Below, in pieces: positions 1 through 5,671 of a DNA stretch of 11,363 nucleotides. Both the position numbers and the translations under genes were made by a program. Each line of letters opens with the position of its first letter. Within the stretch, counting starts at the first letter, position 1. The notes below the pieces were generated by a model. It ran no database searches, had not been told where the DNA came from, and saw only the letters and a program-made list of their open reading frames with translations. Origin of the DNA: an uncultured Eubacterium sp. (GTDB lineage: Bacteria; Bacillota; Clostridia; Peptostreptococcales; Anaerovoracaceae); NCBI GenBank assembly GCA_947367725.1, contig CANBFZ010000027.1:1-11363 (forward strand). The letters run 5' to 3'.

Positions 1-950
1 CCATCTACAGAAACATATTTTCTGATCCCTCTGATTTCTTTAATACTACCAACGGTATAAAGGCTAATCCCTGCTTCTGCAACGATACTTCTGCCCGGTT
101 CAATAACAACTTGCGGTTGCGGCAGGTTACGCGCTGTAAACCACTGCCCAATTCGCTCCATCATCGGTGCAAGGAAATAGCTGTAAGGCGGACGTTTTTC
201 ATCCACATAAGTTACACCAAAGCCACCGCCCAAATTCAGTTCCTTCACGGTCTTACCAAAAGTATCCTGCACCTTTCCTGCAAGTTCCAACAATACTTCC
301 AGCGCCTGCAGATGAGACTCTCGATCCAAAAGCTGGGAGCCAACATGGAAGTGCAGTCCATAAAACTCCACATACGGAGAATCAATCGCTGCTTTGATCT
401 GCGGCATTACGACATCATCATCAAGAGGAATTCCAAATTTAGAATCCTTCTTTCCTGTGACAATATAGTCGTGGCTGCTGCTCTTGACACCTGGCGTAAT
501 GCGGAACAGAATTTTCATTGTCTTGCTCTGTTCCTTGCATATTTCTTCCAACATGGCAAGTTCCTGCAATCCATCCACAATAATTCTGCCGATGCCATAT
601 TCTACTGCCATTTCCAGTTCACTGCGCAGCTTATTGTTGCCGTTAAACTCAATTCGTTCTGCAGGAAATCCTGCTTTGATGGCAGTATAAAGTTCTCCAC
701 CAGACACCACATCTACACACATGTCTTGATTCTTTACAAGTTCTGCCATCGCCAGCGGGAAGAACGCTTTTGCCGCATAAGCCACCCGGGTGCCCGGATA
801 CGCTTCGACAAAATCCCGTCTTAATTCAGCAAATCTGCCCACAATATCGCTTTCAGAGTAGACATACAATGGTGTGTCATACTTCTGCGCAAGCTCTACA
901 GTGCTGCATCCATCAAAATATAAGGTATGCTCTTTGATCTCTTTCACCAT
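1..950 (-). CDS. lysA: Diaminopimelate decarboxylase (LysA), partial at the window edge
   Basis: PLP-dependent decarboxylase that converts meso-diaminopimelate to L-lysine and CO2 in the cytoplasm. About 316 residues are visible; the C-terminal part lies beyond position 1. The fold-type III marks are clear: YAAKA with the Schiff-base lysine at K61, GLHFHVGSQ at 198-206, the phosphate-binding GGGFG at 241-245 and EPGRS at 284-288. HVGSQ with EPGRS fits DAP decarboxylase better than ornithine or arginine decarboxylases. The ATG at 950-948 follows a moderate AGAGG site about 9 nt upstream. It sits 20 nt after the LD-carboxypeptidase gene and is last of the visible minus-strand operon. No other lysine-biosynthesis gene is nearby, so a salvage role, turning DAP from cell-wall peptides into lysine, is possible but inferred. 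The missing end carries further active-site residues that cannot be checked. Confidence 0.92.
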   Translation of the reverse strand, partial: MVKEIKEHTLYFDGCSTVELAQKYDTPLYVYSESDIVGRFAELRRDFVEAYPGTRVAYAAKAFFPLAMAELVKNQDMCVDVVSGGELYTAIKAGFPAERIEFNGNNKLRSELEMAVEYGIGRIIVDGLQELAMLEEICKEQSKTMKILFRITPGVKSSSHDYIVTGKKDSKFGIPLDDDVVMPQIKAAIDSPYVEFYGLHFHVGSQLLDRESHLQALEVLLELAGKVQDTFGKTVKELNLGGGFGVTYVDEKRPPYSYFLAPMMERIGQWFTARNLPQPQVVIEPGRSIVAEAGISLYTVGSIKEIRGIRKYVSVD

Positions 951-970
951 TATCTTGCCTCTCGTTTCTT

Positions 971-1891
971 TTATCTTTCTACCGTAAAGGCAATGCTGCC
1001 TTTTTCGGTATCCATACTGCAAAGGGCGCCCATTGGAAGCGTCATCATCGGCTTTCCATGGCCTGATTGTACATTGTACATCACAGGAATGTCAAGCCCA
1101 TCAAAGACTTCCTTAAGACAGGAAAGTTCTGTATAAGAAGGACATTCCTCATTGACAATTTTCGTAAATTGTCCAAGGATAATCCCCTTGCATGCTACTA
1201 ATTTTCCGGCGTTTCTGAGATGATACGCCCATTTTTCGATTTTTGTCACCGGCTCACATACTTCCTCTATGAACAAGATTTTATCCTTTGTATCCAGTTC
1301 ATACGGTGTGCCGATGCTGGCAGAAAGGAGGGAAAGATTCCCTCCGACCAGTCTGCCTTCTGCCCTACCTGGTTTCATCACACCAATCTCAAATCCTGCA
1401 GGATTTTCAAATGCATAAGTGCCTTCCGCATTCAGTGCCGCAAACAAGGACGTTTTCGACGCCTCATCAAAGCCATCTACCATATTAGAGGACACCATCG
1501 GTCCATGAAACGTCACCAGATCGCACTTCTGATTGATCGCCAAATGTAAGCTAGTTACATCACTGTAGCCAACAAACGCCTTTGGATGTTCTGCAATCAG
1601 ATCAAAATCTATGTACTCCATTGCCCGGCTGCCGCCGTCTCCGCCGCGGACACAGAAAATACCATCCACCGCAGAATCTGCAAACATCTGATTGACCCAC
1701 TGACCACGGATCTGCCCGCTGCCTGCCATATAACCTGCATAATCTGTGTCCAGATTATCTGCCACTTTCACCTGAAATCCCAGATCTTCCACAGCCTTTA
1801 CACACTGTGCAATTCGTGCTGTTTCAATGGCAGAACTGACACAAATCAGTCCAATGGTATCGCCTTGTTTTAATTTCTTTGGGTAACGCAT
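971..1891 (-). CDS. LD-carboxypeptidase, peptidase family S66 (LdcA/MccF type)
   Basis: Cytoplasmic serine carboxypeptidase of family S66. LdcA members remove the terminal D-Ala from murein tetrapeptides at the L-DAP(or L-Lys)-D-Ala bond; MccF members instead cleave microcin C-like adducts. With the chosen start the protein has 306 residues, normal for the family. The N-terminus KLKQGDTIGLICVSS is typical. The catalytic triad is visible: S110 in FVGYSD, E209 in LFIEEVCEP and H278 in QSGHGKP, with spacing close to that of characterised LdcA. The frame stays open to a GTG at 1921, which would overlap spmB by 10 nt, and has an ATG at 1903. I chose the ATG at 1891 because it matches family N-termini and has an AAGGGG upstream, though the 12-nt gap is long. 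Position in an operon with lysA and near D-Ala enzymes favours murein-peptide recycling over microcin immunity. Confidence 0.9.
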   Translation of the reverse strand: MRYPKKLKQGDTIGLICVSSAIETARIAQCVKAVEDLGFQVKVADNLDTDYAGYMAGSGQIRGQWVNQMFADSAVDGIFCVRGGDGGSRAMEYIDFDLIAEHPKAFVGYSDVTSLHLAINQKCDLVTFHGPMVSSNMVDGFDEASKTSLFAALNAEGTYAFENPAGFEIGVMKPGRAEGRLVGGNLSLLSASIGTPYELDTKDKILFIEEVCEPVTKIEKWAYHLRNAGKLVACKGIILGQFTKIVNEECPSYTELSCLKEVFDGLDIPVMYNVQSGHGKPMMTLPMGALCSMDTEKGSIAFTVER

Positions 1892-1911
1892 GTTTACACT
1901 CATCCCCTTGC

Positions 1912-2445
1912 TTAGAACCACATGACATTAACAATCACAGTCGCTGCAATCAGAGATGCAAGGTCGCCTAACAGACCTGCTGCGATGGAATGTCTGGTGT
2001 TGCTGATGCCGACAGAACCAAAGTATACTGCCACTACATAGAATGTCGTTTCCGTAGAACCCAGTGCAACAGAGGCAATTCTACCGATCTGAGACTGTGT
2101 ACCATAAGTTGCTAAAAGATCTGACATCATACCTTCTGCACCGCCGCCGGAGAAAGAACGCATGATTCCCATCGGCAGCACTTCACTCGGCATGCCGATT
2201 AAATTGGTAACCGGAGAAAGAAGGCTGCAGAGCCAATCCATAGCGCCGGAAGCTCTGAACATACCGATAGCACAGAGCATCGCTACCAGATAAGGGATAA
2301 TCATAATTGCTGTAGAAAAACCTTCCTTTGCGCCTTCTGTAAATACAGAATATACAGGCACTTTTTTACAAATCGCGTAAAAGGTTACCAGCGCTACTAC
2401 GACTGGAATCGCCCATACGGAAATCGCTTCTAATACTGCTGTCAT
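1912..2445 (-). CDS. spmB: SpmB-family membrane protein (nucleoside-recognition/Gate domain)
   Basis: Integral membrane protein of 177 residues, the usual SpmB length. Hydrophobic segments lie near residues 8-27, 44-63, 133-147 and 155-175. Family marks are MRSFSGGGAEG at 95-105 and GSTETTFYVVAVYFGSVG at 129-146. In Bacillus subtilis SpmA and SpmB are needed for spore core dehydration and sit in an operon with dacB, a D-Ala carboxypeptidase gene. Homologues also occur in non-sporulating bacteria; E. coli YjiG is an SpmB relative encoded next to the isoaspartyl dipeptidase gene iadA. Its molecular function is not settled. Here it lies 12 nt behind spmA, with an AAGGAGG site overlapping the end of spmA, and just ahead of a murein-peptide carboxypeptidase. 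A role as half of a small-molecule or dipeptide permease is my inference; a sporulation role cannot be excluded. Confidence 0.92.
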   Translation of the reverse strand: MTAVLEAISVWAIPVVVALVTFYAICKKVPVYSVFTEGAKEGFSTAIMIIPYLVAMLCAIGMFRASGAMDWLCSLLSPVTNLIGMPSEVLPMGIMRSFSGGGAEGMMSDLLATYGTQSQIGRIASVALGSTETTFYVVAVYFGSVGISNTRHSIAAGLLGDLASLIAATVIVNVMWF

Positions 2446-2457
2446 CTTCGTACCTCC

Positions 2458-3177
2458 TTAGAAAGAAACTCTTTCGCCATCGTTTGCATTAACGGATCTG
2501 TAATCTTTTGGCAGAACTATCGGGCTGTCTCCGATGTAATCTTCATTGATTTCCAGTCTGCCTGCTGCCATTTCCTTTTCGATTACGTTCTCCCACTTCC
2601 ATTTCTTTACTCTCTGGAACAACAACGTAAATGTAACACCGGTGATGGTAGAAATTGCAGTTGCAATGATAACCGGTGCGATGATTTCTGCAGCGCCCTC
2701 TGTCTGTACCGCAGCACGCAGGCCCATTGCAGTCACCGGAATTAAAGTAATAGAAGTGGTGGAAATTGCCATCAGCATACACTGCGCGTTGGTTGCAATG
2801 CCTTTGGTTGGATTCAATGTCTGCAGTTCTTTCATTGCTTTTAATCCAAATGGGGTTGCCGCATTCCCAATGCCCAGAATATTTGCCGCAAAGTACAGTG
2901 CCATGGCAGAGTTCGCAGGGTGATCTGCCGGAACATCCGGGAACAGAAGTCTCATCACTGGTGCAATGACCTTACCCAGCTTTTCACAGAGTCCCGCTCT
3001 TTCCATCACTTTCATCAGACCGCAGAAGAAAGCCATAACGCCAATCAGACCTAAAGCAATATCAACTGCAGTCTGTGCAAAGTCAAAGATATTATTTAAT
3101 ACCGCTTCAATATTACCAGTCACACCGCCGGCGATGACTGCGATGACAACAAATGCCACCCAAATGTAATTCATCAT
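2458..3177 (-). CDS. spmA: SpmA-family membrane protein (nucleoside-recognition/Gate domain)
   Basis: Integral membrane protein of 239 residues and partner of the downstream SpmB. Hydrophobic segments lie near residues 3-20, 38-56, 91-105, 131-152 and 164-188. The family signature ANILGIGNAATPFGLKAM is at 98-115. It is about 40 residues longer than B. subtilis SpmA, the extra part being a charged C-terminal tail after KKWKW (residues 191-195). The first of two adjacent ATGs (3177) is chosen because an AAGGAGG lies 10 nt upstream. This is the first gene of the spmA-spmB-ldc-lysA operon, and a sigma54 promoter is found about 160 nt upstream. SpmAB are linked to spore maturation in Bacillus; here the setting is peptide and D-amino-acid metabolism, suggesting a transport-related role. 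That reading is inference. Confidence 0.92.
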   Translation of the reverse strand: MMNYIWVAFVVIAVIAGGVTGNIEAVLNNIFDFAQTAVDIALGLIGVMAFFCGLMKVMERAGLCEKLGKVIAPVMRLLFPDVPADHPANSAMALYFAANILGIGNAATPFGLKAMKELQTLNPTKGIATNAQCMLMAISTTSITLIPVTAMGLRAAVQTEGAAEIIAPVIIATAISTITGVTFTLLFQRVKKWKWENVIEKEMAAGRLEINEDYIGDSPIVLPKDYRSVNANDGERVSF

Positions 3178-3333
3178 AATTCAATATCCTCCTTAAAAAA
3201 TTACGTATAGGTTCTACACGATTCTTTATAATTGCGAATTTAATCTTTTATGGTTCAAATCCATCGATCGGTCTGCAGCCCTTCAATAAAACTTTGAACA
3301 AAAAGCTTAAATTGCTTGACGAAAAGTAGTACA

Positions 3334-3348
3334 GCAATATTCATGCCA
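3334..3348 (-). promoter_or_regulatory. Sigma54 (-24/-12) promoter for spmA-spmB-ldc-lysA
   Basis: Read on the minus strand: TGGCATGAATATTGC, followed by T. It matches the TGGCAC-N5-TTGC consensus with one change (C to T) and the invariant 10-nt gap between GG and GC. The predicted start of transcription is near 3322, giving a leader of about 145 nt before spmA. No gene other than the spmA operon lies downstream on this strand. Confidence 0.75.
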
Positions 3349-3349
3349 A

Positions 3350-3385
3350 ATTCATTTCATCTTCCTTTACGCAAATAAAATGAAT
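3350..3385. repeat. Inverted repeat between divergent sigma54 promoters
   Basis: ATTCATTT at 3350-3357 is the exact reverse complement of AAATGAAT at 3378-3385, with a 20-nt spacer. It lies just upstream of the spmA promoter and about 50 nt upstream of the opposing promoter, a position where an activator could serve both. The arms are AT-rich, so chance is possible. The rest of 3178-3502 holds the long spmA leader, the two promoters and no other gene that I can see. Confidence 0.3.
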
Positions 3386-3431
3386 CCATTTACATGTCTG
3401 CCTTCCGTTTATCTGCATAATATATACATGC

Positions 3432-3446
3432 AGGCATGATTTTTGC
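3432..3446 (+). promoter_or_regulatory. Sigma54 promoter for the two-span membrane protein gene
   Basis: AGGCATGATTTTTGC has GG and GC separated by exactly 10 nt, followed by TT. The predicted start of transcription is near 3458, 45 nt before the ATG at 3503. It is almost identical to the promoter at 4180-4194 (one difference in 15). A TATAAT overlaps at 3448-3453, but no good -35 box lies 17 nt upstream of it, so a sigma70-type promoter is the weaker reading. Confidence 0.65.
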
Positions 3447-3502
3447 TTATAATATGTGATAGGAACAAGTTTCCTGCCAAATTTAAAAAAGGAGATTTTC
3501 TC

Positions 3503-3973
3503 ATGCAAGGACATTTTTCGGTCATCAACAAGCGAGGTCTGATCACCGCTTGTATTCTCATCTTTTTCAGCATTCTACTCTTCGCCTTCAGCCTGGCAAA
3601 GCTGGTTGGCGGCGGATCCAGGCTATGGATTGCGCTGCTTGCTTTTGCAGCGTGTTTCTGTCTCATCAGTCTACTGATTCTTCGCGCAGTAGCGACTGCA
3701 GGCGTCGATGTAGAAAATGGTCAAGTTATCTTTGCCAGTACAGACAGCGGCGGTGTACGCGCGCCGCAATTTTCCCTATCTGCATTATCCGCGATTGCGC
3801 TCTGCGGAAACGACGGTCCCTTTGCTAACCCTGAAACCGATTGTCTGCTGGGCGCTAGAGTCGTCTTCACAGCAGATAACCAGCAGCAGTTCGTCTACTA
3901 TCCGGTTGCGATTACATACAAACAATTTGCAAATCTTCGCAACGGACTGTTCCAGTTAAAATCTACGCTATAA
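3503..3973 (+). CDS. Two-span membrane protein of unknown function
   Basis: I do not recognise a named family. The protein has 156 residues: a short basic N-terminus, two hydrophobic segments at about 13-34 and 41-62, then a soluble domain of about 95 residues. The soluble part reads as alternating strands (VDVENGQVIFAS, ARVVFTADNQQQFVYYP) and resembles in outline the PH-like domains that follow a membrane hairpin in other bacterial proteins; this is only a resemblance. The ATG at 3503 has an AAGGAG site 8 nt upstream; an upstream in-frame TTG at 3443 overlaps the promoter and is rejected. The gene stands alone between its own sigma54 promoter and a strong terminator. Promoter likeness to the next gene suggests both belong to the same response. 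Confidence 0.75.
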   Translation: MQGHFSVINKRGLITACILIFFSILLFAFSLAKLVGGGSRLWIALLAFAACFCLISLLILRAVATAGVDVENGQVIFASTDSGGVRAPQFSLSALSAIALCGNDGPFANPETDCLLGARVVFTADNQQQFVYYPVAITYKQFANLRNGLFQLKSTL

Positions 3974-3990
3974 CCTTTCATACGCACTAC

Positions 3991-4051
3991 GGCTTAGTCG
4001 AATGCTGAAAGCGAAAAAAATTTCGTTTTCCTTTCGGCTAAGTCTTTTTTT
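3991..4051 (+). terminator. Rho-independent terminator
   Basis: The outer stem pairs GGCTTAG (3991-3997) with CTAAGTC (4038-4044) with one G-T pair, and an inner arm pairs GAAAGCGAAA with TTTCGTTTTC. A run of seven T follows directly. It begins 17 nt after the stop of the two-span membrane protein gene and separates it from the next transcription unit, which has its own promoter. Confidence 0.8.
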
Positions 4052-4081
4052 ATGATAAAGTCCGTCTAAAATTATGCAATT

Positions 4082-4129
4082 TTGTCCGAAAATCAGGACA
4101 ATAAATCCTATTATCAGGATTAATAGTCC
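4082..4129. promoter_or_regulatory. Phased half-site array, probable enhancer for the sigma54 promoter at 4180
   Basis: Two dyads follow one another: TTGTCC-N8-GGACAA (4082-4101) and AATCCT-N6-AGGATT (4104-4121). The cores alternate TCC, GGA, TCC, GGA, TCC starting at 4085, 4096, 4106, 4117 and 4127, that is every 10-11 nt, so all face one side of the helix. ATCAGGA is repeated exactly 21 nt apart (4092 and 4113). The array centre is about 100 nt upstream of the predicted transcription start, the usual place for an activator site at a sigma54 promoter. Which protein binds is unknown; the activator gene at the right edge is the obvious candidate. Confidence 0.5.
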
Positions 4130-4179
4130 ATATGATCCTTTCGACCGCTTGAACTGGCGATCTTTTCTGCATCATTTTT

Positions 4180-4194
4180 AGGCATGATTCTTGC
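4180..4194 (+). promoter_or_regulatory. Sigma54 promoter for the three-span membrane protein and D-Ala-D-Ala dipeptidase genes
   Basis: AGGCATGATTCTTGC, GG to GC spacing exactly 10 nt, followed by T. The predicted start of transcription is near 4206, leaving a leader of about 100 nt. The upstream terminator at 3991-4051 isolates this unit, and a phased half-site array lies at the expected enhancer distance. Confidence 0.72.
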
Positions 4195-4306
4195 TACTAT
4201 CATCATAGTATAGAACTATATGCGTTTCTGTCAGAAAATAGCACCCCAGCTTTTTTCGCTGCCGCAGAAGCGCCCGCAAGCTACCATCAGGAAAGGAAGT
4301 TTTAAG

Positions 4307-4915
4307 ATGCATAAAATCCAATATCATTATACAAACATTGCGAAGCAGGCTTTTTTCGCTGTATGCTTTCTGTACGTACTGCTGCGCTTTCTGATTATGG
4401 CAGAAATCATTCTGTTTAAAATCGACGGTTACTACCAAGCGACCAATATTCCGTTGACATTGCTGATGTATCTGGCAATTTTTTCGATTCTGATTTTCGC
4501 ATTTCGCGGGCACCGAATCTGTTACAGTACCTACAGCGAAACCCAGCTCACCTATCACAATGCCTTACTTCGGAAAGCTCGCAGTCTGGATTTGAGAGAA
4601 GCAAAGACTGCAGTCTTCGATACCAAAGGCGTCAGCTTTTACAGGACGGCAGACCAAAACTTTGAAGAGGAACCACCGGTATTCTTCCTCCCTTTTTTCC
4701 GGGATGGCATCATTGAAGCCGTACAGATTAACCGGTTTTACAAAATGCTGAAAGAAATGCCCGACATGCGGGTGATCAAGCGATTTCAGGTTTTGCCGGG
4801 CTACAGCAAAAAATGGAACTTTGTGACCATTGCCTACGGTTTTCTTGCCGTTGTAGTATTTATGAGCTGTGCTACCCCGTTGACGCTTTTTATCGTATTG
4901 CTGCAGAATCACTAA
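4307..4915 (+). CDS. Three-span membrane protein of unknown function
   Basis: No family recognised with confidence. The protein has 202 residues. Hydrophobic spans lie near residues 11-36, 49-66 and 173-197, with a soluble region of about 100 residues between the second and third. The soluble region (LTYHNALLRKARSLDLREAKTAVF at 81-104, then KGVSFY) looks like the strand pattern of bacterial PH-like domains, but this is a visual impression. The ATG at 4307 has an AAGGAA site 8 nt upstream; the in-frame ATG at 4220 lacks one and would add 29 residues with no membrane-protein character. It is 14 nt ahead of the VanX-type gene, so the two are surely co-transcribed from the sigma54 promoter at 4180. 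A role in sensing, anchoring or moving D-amino-acid peptides is conceivable but unproven. Confidence 0.78.
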   Translation: MHKIQYHYTNIAKQAFFAVCFLYVLLRFLIMAEIILFKIDGYYQATNIPLTLLMYLAIFSILIFAFRGHRICYSTYSETQLTYHNALLRKARSLDLREAKTAVFDTKGVSFYRTADQNFEEEPPVFFLPFFRDGIIEAVQINRFYKMLKEMPDMRVIKRFQVLPGYSKKWNFVTIAYGFLAVVVFMSCATPLTLFIVLLQNH

Positions 4916-4929
4916 GGGAGGCGGATCTT

Positions 4930-5505
4930 ATGACAATCAGACAATACGGCAATCTGGTGCGTCTGTTAGATTTGGACAAAGAATTCATCATCGATCTGGT
5001 TTATGCTACGCCGAACAATTTTACAGGACACGTCGTATATGATTCTTCCGAATGTTACATCGATATTGACACCGCCAAGCGGCTCATCATTGCCAAAGAC
5101 CTGGCAAAAAAAGACGGCTTTCGGATGAAAGTCTGGGACGCGTTTCGTCCGGTCAGTGCCCAGCAGCGATTCTGGGATCTCTTGCCCGATAACAATTATG
5201 TCGCCTACCCGCCGGATATGGAGACGATTACAGAATTTAAAAACTCTCACATGAACGGACAGTCCGTCGACGTCACGCTAACAGATCAAAGCGGCGAAGA
5301 ACTGTCCATGCCCAGCTGCTTTGATGATTTCACACAAAAAGTCCGCCTGGACTGTCCTGAGACATCCGGCGAGACTCTTCAAAATGCAATCTATTTGCGA
5401 GATATTATGATGCAGGCAGGCTTTACGCCCTACAGCGGCGAATGGTGGCACTTTTATGACCACAATCCAATACCGGTAAGATACACAGAGACTATTCCGA
5501 AATAG
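4930..5505 (+). CDS. ddpX: D-Ala-D-Ala dipeptidase, peptidase family M15D (VanX/DdpX type)
   Basis: Zinc dipeptidase that splits D-alanyl-D-alanine into two D-Ala. The protein has 191 residues, slightly shorter than VanX (about 202). Zinc ligands are H107 and D114 in SHMNGQSVD and H174 in EWWHF; the catalytic base is E171 and the transition-state arginine is R73 in DAFRP. No signal peptide is seen, so it is cytoplasmic. The ATG at 4930 has AGGGAGG 8 nt upstream, right after the stop of the membrane-protein gene. No vanH, vanA or VanRS-type genes are present, so glycopeptide resistance is unlikely; in E. coli the related DdpX serves use of cell-wall D-Ala-D-Ala as nutrient. D-Ala released here could feed the alanine racemase encoded at 7949-9076. 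Its last codons lie inside a palindrome shared with the opposing gene. Confidence 0.93.
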   Translation: MTIRQYGNLVRLLDLDKEFIIDLVYATPNNFTGHVVYDSSECYIDIDTAKRLIIAKDLAKKDGFRMKVWDAFRPVSAQQRFWDLLPDNNYVAYPPDMETITEFKNSHMNGQSVDVTLTDQSGEELSMPSCFDDFTQKVRLDCPETSGETLQNAIYLRDIMMQAGFTPYSGEWWHFYDHNPIPVRYTETIPK

Positions 5506-5512
5506 TCTCTGT
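5485..5512. terminator. Perfect 12-bp palindrome, probable bidirectional terminator
   Basis: ACAGAGACTATT (5485-5496), loop CCGA, AATAGTCTCTGT (5501-5512): all 12 pairs are perfect. It spans the stop codons of two converging genes (TAG at 5503-5505 on plus, TAG at 5494-5492 on minus). The plus side is followed by a moderately T-rich GTATTCGTTT; the minus side has no good T-run, so termination there may be weak. Confidence 0.6.
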
Positions 5513-5665
5513 ATTCGTTTCCGTTTCCGCCTGCGCAGCTTCCATACACGCCTTTGCCTTGGCGCTTTTCTTTTCTAACAAGTTCTGCATCATGCTCTTA
5601 TCATGATTCTTCATGACATAAACAAAGGATGCTACAATAATGGCAATACCAATTATTTTTACCAT
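5492..5665 (-). CDS. Small single-span membrane protein, 57 residues
   Basis: A short gene directly behind the M19 dipeptidase. The protein begins MVKIIGIAIIVASFVYVMKN, one membrane span at about residues 3-18, followed by a charged, lysine-rich then glutamate/threonine-rich tail ending in TETISE. The ATG at 5665 is preceded by GGGAGG at a 9-nt gap, and that site is formed by the last codons and stop of the dipeptidase gene (GGG AGG TAA), so translation is probably coupled. It overlaps the end of the converging D-Ala-D-Ala dipeptidase gene by 14 nt within a palindrome. I know no family for it. It could be a regulator or partner of a membrane transporter or of the dipeptidase; function unknown. 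The clean ribosome site, span and spacing argue that it is real. Confidence 0.7.
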   Translation of the reverse strand: MVKIIGIAIIVASFVYVMKNHDKSMMQNLLEKKSAKAKACMEAAQAETETNTETISE

Positions 5666-5671
5666 AAAAGA

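Noticed and set aside
111-824. Plus-strand open frame of 237 codons opposite lysA
   Set aside because: It lies entirely over the DAP decarboxylase gene, has no family features, and its composition is typical of antisense translation.
3249-3265. tRNA T-arm-like sequence (TATGG-TTCAAAT-CCATC) in the spmA leader
   Set aside because: No matching acceptor, anticodon or D-arm sequence lies around it and there is no CCA. Neither a tRNA gene nor a credible attachment site can be supported.
4930-5505. VanX homology taken as vancomycin resistance
   Set aside because: No vanH, vanA-type ligase or VanRS genes are visible in the window, and the surroundings are catabolic peptidases under sigma54 control. 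A nutrient role like DdpX fits better.
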